A DNA stretch of 47,254 nt from CAYPQL01 sp964412905 (GCA_964412905.1 CAYPQL010000002.1:1-47254); one strand, 5' to 3'. Shown: positions 34,101-43,356, counted from the first letter of the stretch. Notes: generated by a model from the letters alone, not told the origin. Translations and numbers: made by a program.

Positions 34101-34213
34101 AATATGTTATTTCGTAATTCAAAGATATTAGATATTATTTTTTTTACTGTAATTAAAAGAAATTATTATCTTAATATCCAATTATCCAATTATCCAATAT
34201 TAATATCCATTTT

Positions 34214-35266
34214 ATGTTAAACAAACTCTTCGGCTACCTAAGCCATGACATCGGAATAGATCTGGGAACGGCGAATACTCTTGTCTATGTAAAAGGCAAG
34301 GGGATCATTATCAACGAGCCGTCCGTAGTCGCCTTGAACAAGAAAACAGGGCGGATTTTGGCGATCGGAAAAGAGGCGAAAAAAATGGTTGGCAAGACTC
34401 CGTCGCATATCGTAGCCACTCGCCCGCTTGTTGACGGAGTAATTTCCGATTTTGAAGTCACCGAGCAAATGCTCAGATATTTTATTGAAAAAGTGCACAA
34501 AGAATCTTTCGCGCTTTTTCCGCGGCCGAGAGTCGTGGTCGGCGTTCCTTCCGGCGTGACGGAAGTTGAAAAAAAAGCGGTAATAGACGCAACCGTAAGC
34601 GCCGGAGCGAGAGAGGCGTATCTGATTGAAGAGCCGATGGCGGCGGCGATCGGAGTCCGTCTTCCGGTGCAAGAAGCGGCGGGAAATATGATCGTTGATA
34701 TTGGGGGAGGAACGACCGAAGTCGCTGTCATATCTCTAGGAGGAATCGTGGCAAGCAGAAGCCTTAGGATCGCCGGAGACGAGCTGAATGAAAATATAGT
34801 CCAGTTTGCGAGAGACGAGGCTAATTTGCTGTTGGGAGAAAAAACCGCGGAGAATATAAAAATAGGGATCGGCTCGGCCTATTTTCAAGAAGAAAAAATG
34901 GAAATGTCAATGCGCGGAAGGGATCTAGTCACCGGACTTCCGAAAGAGGTTCTGGTAAATGATGAGCAAATCAGAAAAGCTCTGGCAAAGTCTGTCAAGG
35001 TTTTGGTTGATAACATCAAAGCCACCATAGAAGAAACCCCGCCCGAACTTGTGGCGGACATAATGACCAGAGGAATTATCCTTGTCGGCGGCGGCGCCTT
35101 GCTTCGCGGGTTGGACAAATTGGTAAGCGAGCAGACAAGAATGCCCGTGAAAGTGGCGGACGATCCTCTCACGGCCGTGGCCCGCGGCGCCGGAATTGTT
35201 TTGGAAGACATAGAAAAATTAAGAGAAGTCCTCCTCTCCATGGAAAATGAAAGAGCGCCGGAGTAG
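34214..35266 (+). CDS. mreB: Rod-shape actin MreB
   Basis: The bacterial actin MreB polymerises under the membrane and guides side-wall synthesis. The 350-residue product has the phosphate-1 loop DIGIDLGTANTLVYVKGKGI, the connecting and phosphate-2 loop NMIVDIGGGTTEVAVISLGG, and the adenosine motif IILVGGGALLRGLDKL. It opens the mreB-mreC-mreD-PBP2 cluster, indicating rod or elongated growth. The leader has TATCCAAT 8-bp repeats ending before TTATG, with no SD. Confidence 0.98.
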   Translation: MLNKLFGYLSHDIGIDLGTANTLVYVKGKGIIINEPSVVALNKKTGRILAIGKEAKKMVGKTPSHIVATRPLVDGVISDFEVTEQMLRYFIEKVHKESFALFPRPRVVVGVPSGVTEVEKKAVIDATVSAGAREAYLIEEPMAAAIGVRLPVQEAAGNMIVDIGGGTTEVAVISLGGIVASRSLRIAGDELNENIVQFARDEANLLLGEKTAENIKIGIGSAYFQEEKMEMSMRGRDLVTGLPKEVLVNDEQIRKALAKSVKVLVDNIKATIEETPPELVADIMTRGIILVGGGALLRGLDKLVSEQTRMPVKVADDPLTAVARGAGIVLEDIEKLREVLLSMENERAPE

Positions 35267-35325
35267 ATCAATTTGGAATCGGTAATCAATAATTTGGGAT
35301 TGATGAATTAAGAGCCTAATAAATT

Positions 35326-36150
35326 ATGGCCAAAGAAATTAATGTAAAAATAGGAACTTTTGTTTTTTTATTGCTGGCGGCTTTGTCGCTGATTTTTTTG
35401 AATAAGGCGGGATATTTGAATCAGACAAAGAATTTTGCGGCCTATTTCGCGGGGAATATTATGGAAATATTCCAATCGTCGTCAAACAAGATAAGCGATT
35501 TTTTCTGGACGATCAAAAACATAAGCGAATTTAAAAATGAAAACATAAGGCTCCAAGAAGAAAATTTGAAAATGAATTATGAAATTTCAATGTCAAAAGA
35601 AATTCAAAGGGAAAATGATGTCTTGAGAAAACAATTTGAGTTTTCCAAAAAAAGCTGCTCCGAAGAAATTTGCGTAAAATGGAAAATGGCCGGTGTCATA
35701 GGAAGAGATCCCGGCAATTTCGGCAAGCAAGTTTTTATTGATCTGGGAAGCGCCGATGGAATTCAAGAAGGACAGGCGGTCGTCGCATCGGGAGGATTGC
35801 TGGTCGGAAAAGTGGCGGAAGTTTTTGGCGGCTTTTCAAAAATTACGCTTATAACGGACCCGAAAAGCTCCGTCAATTCCATAACCCAAACCGGCAGGGC
35901 GAACGGCGTCGTCAAAGGCAGTTATGCGACGGGAGTAAAACTGGAAATGATAAATCAATCGGAAGATCTTGCCGTCGGCGACCTGGTCATAACTTCCGGG
36001 CTGGAAGATAAAATTCCCAAAGGATTGATTATTGGGAAAGTTTCGCGGGTTGAAGAATCCGCGAATAAGGTTTTCAAATCGGCGCAAATAGATATGTTCG
36101 CGGATTTTAACCGCATGGAAGAAATATTCATAGCAAACAAATATGATTAA
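35326..36150 (+). CDS. mreC: Rod-shape protein MreC
   Basis: MreC scaffolds the elongasome outside the membrane. The 274-residue protein has one N-terminal membrane helix (about residues 9-25), a coiled coil (EFKNENIRLQEENLKMNYEI...) and the C-terminal beta domain with VIGRDPGNFGKQVFIDLGSADGIQEGQAVV and LVTSGLEDKIPKGL-like sequence (here VITSGLEDKIPKGL). It follows mreB by 59 bases and overlaps mreD by eight bases, so translation may be coupled. Confidence 0.96.
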   Translation: MAKEINVKIGTFVFLLLAALSLIFLNKAGYLNQTKNFAAYFAGNIMEIFQSSSNKISDFFWTIKNISEFKNENIRLQEENLKMNYEISMSKEIQRENDVLRKQFEFSKKSCSEEICVKWKMAGVIGRDPGNFGKQVFIDLGSADGIQEGQAVVASGGLLVGKVAEVFGGFSKITLITDPKSSVNSITQTGRANGVVKGSYATGVKLEMINQSEDLAVGDLVITSGLEDKIPKGLIIGKVSRVEESANKVFKSAQIDMFADFNRMEEIFIANKYD

Positions 36151-36664
36151 TGAAAATGTGGAAAATCTTATATTCATCCCTCTTTTGTTTATTTTTTTAT
36201 TTTTGCAAATTACTTTTATTCCTCAGCTTTTCCCCGAGAATTGCGCGCCGAATATTATTCTTATTCTATTGATAGCGGCCGCTGTTATAGACGCCAAGTC
36301 GGCGAATATATTTTTTGTTTCTTTTTTTGTTGGATTTATTATGGATATTTTTTCGGGAGATTCTTTCGGATTCATCACTCTCGGCGTTCTTTCGGCGATC
36401 TTTGTTTCATCCTACTTAAGCTATTATTTTCTGAAAGAATTATTTTCGCGCAATCTGATTATGATTTCAGTTTCCGCCGTTTTGGCTTATAATGCCGCGT
36501 ATATTTTTCTGATCAGCATCGGCGATTTTTATCAAACTTTTTCTAACATAAGACAATTTCTATTTATAATTTTCTTTCAAATAATTTACGCGCTAATCCT
36601 GATTTATCCTTTAACTTATATTCTTTTAAGCAAAAATGAAAAAAGATTATTTCATAAAAAATAA
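36143..36664 (+). CDS. mreD: Rod-shape membrane protein MreD
   Basis: The 173-residue, very hydrophobic protein has five or six membrane helices. The FPENCAPNIILILLIAAAVIDAKSA block and GFIMDIFSGDSFGFITLG are typical of MreD. It overlaps mreC by eight bases and the PBP2 gene by 29 bases, the compact arrangement expected of this operon. MreD helps to bridge MreB and the cell-wall synthases. Confidence 0.93.
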   Translation: MINENVENLIFIPLLFIFLFLQITFIPQLFPENCAPNIILILLIAAAVIDAKSANIFFVSFFVGFIMDIFSGDSFGFITLGVLSAIFVSSYLSYYFLKELFSRNLIMISVSAVLAYNAAYIFLISIGDFYQTFSNIRQFLFIIFFQIIYALILIYPLTYILLSKNEKRLFHKK

Positions 36665-38537
36665 AAACAGAAAAGCTCTTGATATGGAAGAGTTTTTTTT
36701 AGACTCCGCGGCCAAGGACGGCGGCAGCATTGAGATTCCTTTGGACGATAAAAACATAAAAACATTCAAAAAAATATTTTTTCTTATTTTACTGGCGCTT
36801 GTTCTTCAAGCGGCGTATTTGCAAATAATAAAAGGAGAGCGTTACGCGGAGATTTCGGAAAATAATTATAAAAGAGCCGTTGCCATAAAATCTCCGAGAG
36901 GAATAATCTATGACAAATTCGGCAAGCAAATCGTTTATAATGTGCCGATTTTTGATCTCGTTATCATCCCGTCTGATTTTCTGAAAGATAAAAACAGCGT
37001 GAAGCAAAAAACGGAAAAGCTTTCCGAAATAACTGAGATGCCTAAAGATAATTTGGAAGATCAGATTAATAAGATGGACGGATTTTCATATCAGCCGGTT
37101 CTGGTTTTGGGGAATATAGAAAAAGACAAAGCGCTGATCATGGAAGAAAAGATAAAAGGAATTGACGGAGCGGAGCTTGAAAAAAACGCCGGACGAAATT
37201 ATATTGATGGCGAATATGTTTCAAACATAATAGGCTATAGCGGCAGAATAAATGAAACTGAATTAGAAAATTATCCCGGATATTTTCTTACTGATACGAT
37301 AGGAAAAGACGGGCTGGAATTGTTTTATGAAAAACGGCTCAGAGGGGAGTATGGGAAAGAAGAAATTGAAGTGGATTCTTTCGGGAAAAAAATAAGGACG
37401 GTAAAAAAAGAAGACCCTGTTTCCGGTGGTAATTTGATTTTGAATATGGATTTTGAATTGCAGAAAAAAATATATAATGAGCTGGAAAAAGTTATCACGG
37501 AAATCAAAACCGGAGCGGGAGCTTCCGTTGTTGCCATAAATCCGAAAAACGGCGCGGTTCTGGCGCTGGTTAATTTTCCTTCTTACGACAATAATCTTTT
37601 CGCAAAAGGCATAAGTTTCGGTGATTATAATAAATTGCTGAACGATAAAACCAGCCCGCTTTTTAATCGTTCAATTGCCGGGGAATATCCGCCGGGATCA
37701 ACTTTCAAAATGGCGGTCGGCGCCGGCGTTTTGCAGGAAAAAATTATATCTCCCAATTATAAAATAATTGATAAAGGGGTAATTTATGTCGGATCCTATT
37801 CTTTTTTGGGCTGGAAAGCGCTGGGCGCGGTTGATTTTATAAAGGCGGTTTCCCAGTCTTCCAATATTTATTTTTATACGGTCGGCGGAGGATACGGCGA
37901 AATAGAAGGACTGGGAGCTGAGAGAATTAAAAAATACGCGAAATTGTTCGGGTTTGGAAGCGCGCTGGGCATTGATCTTCCCGGAGAAAAATCGGGGCTT
38001 GTTCCGAACGAACAATGGAAAAAAGACACTAGAAATGAAATATGGTATATCGGAGACACTTATCATATGTCAATCGGACAAGGCGATGTTTTGGCGACCC
38101 CCCTTCAAGTCGCAAGCTATATCGCCGCGATTGCCAACGGCGGAAAATTATTTCAGCCGCAAGTGGTTGACAAGGTTATAGATTCTGAGGGAAATATAAT
38201 TGAAGACATAAATCCGAAAATAATCAGGGAAAATTTCATAGACGCGTTCAATTTGGAATGGATTCAAAAGGGAATGAGAGAAAATGTCGCGTCCGGTTCC
38301 GGAATAGCGCTCAAAGATTTGCAGTTTGAAGTTGCCGGAAAAACCGGAACCGCGCAATATTACGGCAATCAAAAAACGCATGCCTGGTATGTCGCATACG
38401 CTCCTTACAACGATCCTGAAATCGCTTTGGCAATTATAGTTGAAGGCGGAGGAGAAGGCCACACCACCGCCGTGCCGATCGCGAAGGAAGTTTTGAGGTG
38501 GTATTTTGAAACTAGGAAATTAGAAATTAGAAATTAG
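36636..38537 (+). CDS. mrdA: Penicillin-binding protein 2 (elongasome transpeptidase)
   Basis: This class B PBP cross-links peptidoglycan during elongation. The 633-residue protein has a membrane helix at about residues 46-66, the dimerisation domain (SPRGIIYDKFGKQIVYNVP, then GYSGRI), and the transpeptidase. The catalytic triad motifs are intact: STFK in GEYPPGSTFKMAVGAG, SSN in SQSSNIYFY and KTG in AGKTGTAQYY. The last codons and the stop lie in a 7-bp array (38516-38543), so the C-terminal RKLEIRN is repeat-encoded. The start overlaps mreD. Confidence 0.97.
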   Translation: MKKDYFIKNKNRKALDMEEFFLDSAAKDGGSIEIPLDDKNIKTFKKIFFLILLALVLQAAYLQIIKGERYAEISENNYKRAVAIKSPRGIIYDKFGKQIVYNVPIFDLVIIPSDFLKDKNSVKQKTEKLSEITEMPKDNLEDQINKMDGFSYQPVLVLGNIEKDKALIMEEKIKGIDGAELEKNAGRNYIDGEYVSNIIGYSGRINETELENYPGYFLTDTIGKDGLELFYEKRLRGEYGKEEIEVDSFGKKIRTVKKEDPVSGGNLILNMDFELQKKIYNELEKVITEIKTGAGASVVAINPKNGAVLALVNFPSYDNNLFAKGISFGDYNKLLNDKTSPLFNRSIAGEYPPGSTFKMAVGAGVLQEKIISPNYKIIDKGVIYVGSYSFLGWKALGAVDFIKAVSQSSNIYFYTVGGGYGEIEGLGAERIKKYAKLFGFGSALGIDLPGEKSGLVPNEQWKKDTRNEIWYIGDTYHMSIGQGDVLATPLQVASYIAAIANGGKLFQPQVVDKVIDSEGNIIEDINPKIIRENFIDAFNLEWIQKGMRENVASGSGIALKDLQFEVAGKTGTAQYYGNQKTHAWYVAYAPYNDPEIALAIIVEGGGEGHTTAVPIAKEVLRWYFETRKLEIRN

Positions 38538-38543
38538 AAATTG
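38516..38543. repeat. Heptamer array at the PBP2 stop codon
   Basis: Three copies of GAAATTA and one GAAATTG overlap the last codons and the TAG of the PBP2 gene. Confidence 0.85.
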
Positions 38544-38590
38544 GAGATGAAAAATAATAAATTATCTTGAATTGCGAAATGAGTTGAAAG

Positions 38591-38675
38591 TGTCATTTCG
38601 AGCACCTTGCGAGAAATCTGTATGCGGGAGAAATATCTAAAGTTTATAGATTTCTCGTTGATACTCGAAATGACA
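38591..38675. repeat. Palindromic element, TGTCATTTCGAGC family, intergenic
   Basis: Ends TGTCATTTCGAGC and ACTCGAAATGACA with inner GAGAAATCT/AGATTTCTC arms. It lies between the PBP2 gene and the zinc peptidase gene. Confidence 0.88.
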
Positions 38676-38704
38676 AATTTTATTTAGATAAAATATTATA
38701 TCTT

Positions 38705-39085
38705 ATGAACACTCACGAACAAAATTGCGAACAGATATTTTGCAGGGCGTGCCAGGTTTTGAAACTTGACGGTTTTTCGTTTAAGCCGAAAGTGATCAGG
38801 GCGGGGGACGGGTACGTGAGGAACTATAAGTTGGGTTATACAAACTTGAAATCAAAACTTGTCGTGGTTGACATATACACGCAAAAGACGAAGAAGCAAA
38901 AAAAATACAGCGGCATTCTGGCTGTAATCGCGCACGAGCTGGCGCATCACCAGAAAAAGCCCTATCGCCAATTTTATAAATTTCGCTGGATAAACCGCAT
39001 TCACTATCCCGAATTTTACGAGCGGGTGACGAAAAATATTGAGAAGTTTAAAAAGGATGAATTGCTGAGGCAGCTTTATGAATAA
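38705..39085 (+). CDS. Small HExxH zinc metallopeptidase-like protein
   Basis: The 126-residue protein carries HELAH (VIAHELAHHQKKPY) in its second half, within a helix as in zincins such as SprT/WSS1/YgjP-type proteins. The third ligand may be His or Glu in the RIHYPEFYE region. There are two or three Cys residues at the N-terminus (NCEQIFCRAC). No membrane segment or signal peptide is seen, so it is cytoplasmic. The substrate is unknown. It lies 49 bases before mnmA on the same strand. Confidence 0.8.
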   Translation: MNTHEQNCEQIFCRACQVLKLDGFSFKPKVIRAGDGYVRNYKLGYTNLKSKLVVVDIYTQKTKKQKKYSGILAVIAHELAHHQKKPYRQFYKFRWINRIHYPEFYERVTKNIEKFKKDELLRQLYE

Positions 39086-39094
39086 AATAAAATA

Positions 39095-39134
39095 AATTTT
39101 CAATTTTCAATTTCTAATTTTCATTAAATTTTCA
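39095..39134. repeat. Heptamer-type leader before mnmA
   Basis: Units of TTTTCAA (two perfect copies, then degenerate ones) run up to the mnmA ATG at 39135. There is no SD. Confidence 0.75.
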
Positions 39135-40253
39135 ATGAAACAATTTTCAAATAAAAAAAAAGTAATTGTGGGAATGTCGGGGGGAGTGGATTCTGCGGTG
39201 GCGGCGATATTGCTTAAAAATCAAGGCTATGAAGTCGCGGGGGTTTTTATGCATTTTTGGCATGATGTCGCGGATAAGCTGGAAAATATTGATATGCGTA
39301 TAGAAAATAAATGTTGCAGCCGCGAGGCGGAGGAAAGCGCGAGGAAGGTGGCGCAGAAGCTGGGGATTAAATTTTACTCCGTCAATGTTTCCAAAGAATT
39401 TAAGAAAGCTGTCGTGGATTATTTTCTTGATGAATATAATTCTGGCAGAACGCCAAATCCGTGCGTGGAATGCAATCGTGAAATTAAGTTTGGCATAATG
39501 ATAGACAAAGCATTGGCGATGGGCGCGGATTATGTGGCGACGGGACACTATGTCAGAAAACTAAAAACTAAAAACGAAAAACGAAAAACGGTTTATAAAT
39601 TGCTAAAAGCTAAAGACGCAAATAAGGATCAGTCGTATTTTCTTTATACTCTAACTCAAAAGAAATTGAAGCATTGCTTGTTTCCGATAGGGGATTATAC
39701 AAAGACGGAAGTTAGGGAAATGGCTAAAAAATACAAACTTGAAATTCACGACAAAAAAGAGAGTCAAGAAATTTGTTTTATCCAAACAAAATATTACGGA
39801 GATTTTTTGAGGAAATATCTGAAATTAGTTCCGGGGAAAATAGTTGATAAAAATGGCAATATGTTAGGAGAACACAAAGGACTGCCTCTTTACACAATCG
39901 GACAGAGAAGAGACATCGGAATCGGCGGAACCGGGCCGTATTATGTGGTTGGAATGAACCGCAGAAAAAATCAGCTTATCGTAAGCGATAATATAAATGA
40001 TAAAAATTTATTTTCAAAAGAGCTTATTGCCAAAAAAGTAAATTGGATTTCGGGAAACATTCCTAATTTCCCTCTTAAAATAAAAGCAAAAGTAAGATAT
40101 AGAATGAGCGAAGAATTTGCGGTTGTAGATAAAATCAAAGAAAAATACGCAATAAAATTTTTAAAACCCCAGCGCGCGGTTATGCCAGGACAATCAATTG
40201 TTTTTTATAAAGGAGACGAGCTGTTTGGCGGAGGGATTATAGAAAAGCGATAA
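39135..40253 (+). CDS. mnmA: tRNA-uridine 2-sulfurtransferase MnmA
   Basis: MnmA thiolates U34 of Lys, Glu and Gln tRNAs. The 372-residue product has the PP-loop GMSGGVDSAVAAILL at the N-terminus, the catalytic cysteine in TPNPCVECNREIKF and the second in KESQEICFIQ, and the GQRRDIGIGG and MPGQSIVFY blocks of the C-terminal domains. A 7-bp array (39557-39590) encodes the basic KLKTKNEKRKT insertion after GHYVR, in the tRNA-binding region. The start codon follows a TTTTCAA-type repeat leader without an SD. Confidence 0.97.
   Translation: MKQFSNKKKVIVGMSGGVDSAVAAILLKNQGYEVAGVFMHFWHDVADKLENIDMRIENKCCSREAEESARKVAQKLGIKFYSVNVSKEFKKAVVDYFLDEYNSGRTPNPCVECNREIKFGIMIDKALAMGADYVATGHYVRKLKTKNEKRKTVYKLLKAKDANKDQSYFLYTLTQKKLKHCLFPIGDYTKTEVREMAKKYKLEIHDKKESQEICFIQTKYYGDFLRKYLKLVPGKIVDKNGNMLGEHKGLPLYTIGQRRDIGIGGTGPYYVVGMNRRKNQLIVSDNINDKNLFSKELIAKKVNWISGNIPNFPLKIKAKVRYRMSEEFAVVDKIKEKYAIKFLKPQRAVMPGQSIVFYKGDELFGGGIIEKR
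39557..39590. repeat. Heptamer array (AAAAAC T/G)4 inside mnmA
   Basis: Four 7-bp units and a partial fifth encode a Lys-rich segment (KLKTKNEKRKT) after the GHYVR motif. Confidence 0.8.
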
Positions 40254-40278
40254 AAATTACCATCCTGCAACTATTTGC

Positions 40279-40308
40279 TTGACAGGATTGTTATAATAAT
40301 GTTATATT
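40279..40308 (+). promoter_or_regulatory. Consensus promoter of the 59-aa gene
   Basis: TTGACA (40279-40284), an 18-bp spacer and TATATT (40303-40308). It is followed by an AGGAGA SD at 40315-40320. Confidence 0.8.
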
Positions 40309-40327
40309 CTTTTTAGGAGAGATATCT

Positions 40328-40507
40328 ATGTCAGAACCAAAGATTGACAAAGAAAATGCGCAAAGGATTACTAGAAATATTTTAGCAGAGGCTGAAAGAA
40401 GAAGAGGGGAACAAAAAAAGGAACATAATCTTCAAGTAAAATATGAGGGAGAAAAAAGAAGATCGGAAATGCTAGGTAGATTTATTGAAGTAATTCAAGG
40501 AGTTTAA
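40328..40507 (+). CDS. 59-aa charged orphan peptide with its own transcription unit
   Basis: The product starts MSEPKIDKENAQRITRNILAEAERRRGEQ and is highly charged and probably all-helical. The family is unrecognised. It has a TTGACA promoter, an SD (AGGAGA, 7 bases before the ATG) and its own terminator (40544-40573), so it forms a complete monocistronic unit of about 260 bases between mnmA and alaS. Size and independence would suit a small nucleic-acid-binding or regulatory protein, but nothing more specific can be said. Confidence 0.72.
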   Translation: MSEPKIDKENAQRITRNILAEAERRRGEQKKEHNLQVKYEGEKRRSEMLGRFIEVIQGV

Positions 40508-40543
40508 TTTTAAATGTTTGTTTTAAAATAACCAAAGCAAACG

Positions 40544-40573
40544 AAAGGACAAAAGTCCTTTATTTTTTTATTT
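40544..40573 (+). terminator. Terminator of the 59-aa gene
   Basis: A perfect 7-bp stem AAAGGAC/GTCCTTT with an AAAA loop is followed by a T-rich tract. Confidence 0.88.
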
Positions 40574-40615
40574 ATTTAGGCTATAATGGGTTTGTTGCGG
40601 ACAGTGCAATAATAT

Positions 40616-40661
40616 ACTTAATACTTAATACTTAATACTTAATACTTAATACTTAATACTT
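40616..40661. repeat. Heptamer leader (ACTTAAT)6 abutting the alaS start codon
   Basis: Six perfect 7-bp copies and a partial ACTT end at the base before the alaS ATG. No SD is present. Confidence 0.95.
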
Positions 40662-42644
40662 ATGCTCACTTCCAAAGAACTTCGTAAAAAATATATTGAA
40701 TTTTTTAAAGATAAAAACCACAAGGAAATTCCGTCATATTTTACTTGAAGATTATGNNNNNNNNNNAAGGAAATTCCGTCGGCGCCGCTTTTGGCGGAGA
40801 ATGATCCATCTCTTTTGTTTGTAAATTCGGGAATGTTTCCTTTGGTTCCATATTTGGCGGGGCAGGCTCATCCGCAGGGAAAGCGGCTTGTGAACTCGCA
40901 GGTGTCTTTTCGAACGGAAGATATTGAAGAAATAGGCGATCATCGGCATGACACTTTGTTTGAGATGCTGGGCAATTGGAGCTTGGGCGATTATTTCAAG
41001 AAAGAGCATCTGAATTGGCTGTATGAATTTTTGGTTGAGGAAATCAAACTTGATCCGAACAAATTATATCAAACGGTTTTTGCCGGGAGTGAATACGCGC
41101 CAAAAGATGAAGAGTCCATAGAAATTTTGAAAGATATTTTCAGGAAATATAAAATTAATGCCGAGGTTGGACCTCAAACTTTAGGCAAAGGAGATTTAGG
41201 TTCAGGGCAGGAAATAGAATTTGGCGGTAATATAAAAATTTTTCCTTATTGCGATAAAAATTGGTGGAAAAGGGGAGATGCCGTCGGAGAATTGGGTGGT
41301 CCCGATTCGGAAACTTTTTATGACACGGGCAAAGAGCATAATCCGAAATTTGGAAAGTTTTGCCATTTGAATTGCGATTGCGGGCGGTTTATTGAAATCG
41401 GCAATTCAGTTTTTATGGAATATATTAAAACAGAAAAAGGCTGGGAGAAAAAATTGCCTCAGCGAAATGTGGATTTCGGCGGAGGATTGGAAAGAATGGT
41501 AATGGCCGCAAATAATAAGACAAATATTTTTGAAACGGATTTATTTGATTATTTAATTAAATTTCTGGAAGAAAAATCCGGGAAAAAATATGAAGATAAT
41601 TATGCGAGTTTTGAAATAATCGCGGATCACATCCGCGCCGCGACATTTTTAATCGCAAACGGAGGCGTGCCGTCTAACAAAGATCAAGGCTATGTCGTGA
41701 GAAGGTTAATCAGAAGGTCGCTCGTCTATATGAAAAAACTGGACATACCTTTTGAAACCGCGGAAGAATTATCTCAATTGGTAATCAACTATATGAGCGA
41801 TGTTTATCCGGAGTTAGATAGAAATAAAAATGTTATTTTGGGAGAGATTAAGAAAGAAAGGGAGAAATTTGGGAAGACTTTGGAGAATGGAATTAAAGCT
41901 TTAAAAAAGATTTTTGGAAGAGCTATTGGAGGCATAGATCCAGAAAATTTACCAAAAGGAATGAGAATTGAAAATAATAAAATTAGAATTGACGGTAGTG
42001 AAATATTTCGCATTTACGAAACCCATGGTCTGCCGATTGAAATATCTCAGGAAATTATGAAAGGTTGGTGGGGCATGGCTTTTGACGAACAGACGATACG
42101 AGAAGCAAGAGAAGCCTTCAAAGAAGCATTTAAAAAGCATCAAGAATTATCCCGCACCGCTTCCGCTGGGAAATTCAAGGGGGGGCTGGCGGATGCGAGC
42201 GAGGAGACGACGAGGCTGCATACGGCGGCGCATTTATTGCTGGAATCTTTGCGGCGAGTTTTGGGCAATCATATTTTTCAAAAAGGAAGCAACATAACCG
42301 CCGAGAGATTGCGATTTGATTTTTCTCATCTGACAAAATTAACCGACGAGGAGAAAAAGAAAGTTGAGGATTTGGTGAACGAACAGATACAAAAAAAGCT
42401 TCCGGTAGTTGTGCGGGAGATGAGTTTGGATGAAGCTAAAAAAATCGGCGCGATGGGGGTTTTTGAATCTAAATATGGCGATAAAGTAAAAGTTTATATA
42501 ATCGGAGAGAGTGATGATATTTTCAGCAAAGAAATCTGCGGCGGCCCGCACATCAAAAATACATCGGAACTCGGCGAATTCAAAATCAAAAAAGAAGAAT
42601 CCTCCAGCGCGGGAGTGAGGAGGATTAAGGCGATATTAAAATAA
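40662..42644 (+). CDS. alaS: Alanyl-tRNA synthetase, short form, broken by an assembly gap
   Basis: The gene starts MLTSKELRKKYIEFFKDKNHKEIPS. A scaffold gap (40757-40766) then interrupts it, and reading resumes as KEIPSAPLLAENDPSLLFVNSGM in the same frame. A 14-base repeat flanks the gap, and removing 45 bases restores a continuous 645-residue enzyme. Class II motifs are present (FRTEDIEEIGDHRHDTLFEMLGNWS). The editing domain is intact with HTAAH and CGGPH. The protein ends right after it (SSSAGVRRIKAILK), so the C-Ala domain is missing compared with the roughly 876-residue E. coli enzyme. The 7-bp leader abuts the ATG. Confidence 0.95.
40757..40766. other. Assembly gap (10 N) inside alaS
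   Basis: Ten N. AAGGAAATTCCGTC occurs on both sides (40722-40735 and 40767-40780), and 21 unrelated bases with a stop codon precede the N run. The contig ends were probably joined without merging their overlap. Confidence 0.95.
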
Positions 42645-42654
42645 ATTTTATTTT

Positions 42655-43098
42655 ATGGAAAGCCGCAAAAAAATTGAGCTTCGTTTCGTGATTCAGGAAC
42701 ATCATGCGAGCCATCTTCATTATGACTTCAGATTGGAAATGCCCGAAAGTAAAAACGGCGATAAATATATTTTGAAATCTTGGGCGGCGCCGAAAAATGT
42801 TTCGGACGAAATTGGCGTTAAACGGCTGGCGATTCAAGTTGAGGATCACGATGTAAATTACATTGATTTTGAAGGAATTATAAAAGAAGGAAATTACGGC
42901 GCGGGAGAAGTGAGAATTTGGGATAGCGGAAATTATGAATTGGCAAGCGAGAAGTATGACGAAAAAGGGGAGCTGAAAGAAATTGTTTTCACGCTAAACG
43001 GCAAGAAGTTGAAAGGCGAATACGCTCTTATAAAAACCAAAGGATTCGGCTCCGCCAAAACCAAACAAAAAAGCTGGCTGGTGTTTAGGAGGAGATGA
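42655..43098 (+). CDS. Stand-alone LigD-type 3'-phosphoesterase domain protein
   Basis: The 147-residue protein corresponds to the phosphoesterase domain of the NHEJ ligase LigD, which trims 3' ends of DNA or removes 3' phosphates. The signature RFVIQEHHASHLHYDFRLEM contains the metal-binding His and Asp, KSWAAPK follows, and GIIKEGNYGAGEVRIWDSG is diagnostic. No ligase or polymerase domain and no Ku gene are visible nearby, so it may act alone in end processing. It starts 10 bases after alaS and is probably co-transcribed. Confidence 0.93.
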   Translation: MESRKKIELRFVIQEHHASHLHYDFRLEMPESKNGDKYILKSWAAPKNVSDEIGVKRLAIQVEDHDVNYIDFEGIIKEGNYGAGEVRIWDSGNYELASEKYDEKGELKEIVFTLNGKKLKGEYALIKTKGFGSAKTKQKSWLVFRRR

Positions 43099-43300
43099 GG
43101 AATTGTTGGATAGCAAATTATTATGTAGTGCGGCAAAGTTGACATTTTCTTGATTTGTAATATACTTTAAAAGTGAAAGAAATCAGGGAATAGCTTTAAA
43201 ACAAGGAGAATTAAAAAGAATTTCTAAATTAGATGTGTTTTAAAACAACTTTGCAAAAACTAACTTTACAACTTTCAACTTTACTAACTTTTTAATTTTT

Positions 43301-43330
43301 TCAGCCCATGGCTGATCCGCCTTGGGCGGA
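43301..43330. repeat. Double-hairpin repeat upstream of fusA
   Basis: Two adjacent 15-nt hairpins, TCAGCC-cat-GGCTGA and TCCGCC-ttg-GGCGGA, have the same design as the copy inside leuS (3982-4011). Confidence 0.8.
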
Positions 43331-43356
43331 AACTTTATAACTAATAAAAAAACTTT

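Noticed and set aside
40736..40766. Stop codon early in alaS, just before the N run
   Set aside because: A 14-base sequence is repeated on both sides of the gap, and removing 45 bases restores the frame. This is an assembly join error, not a pseudogene.
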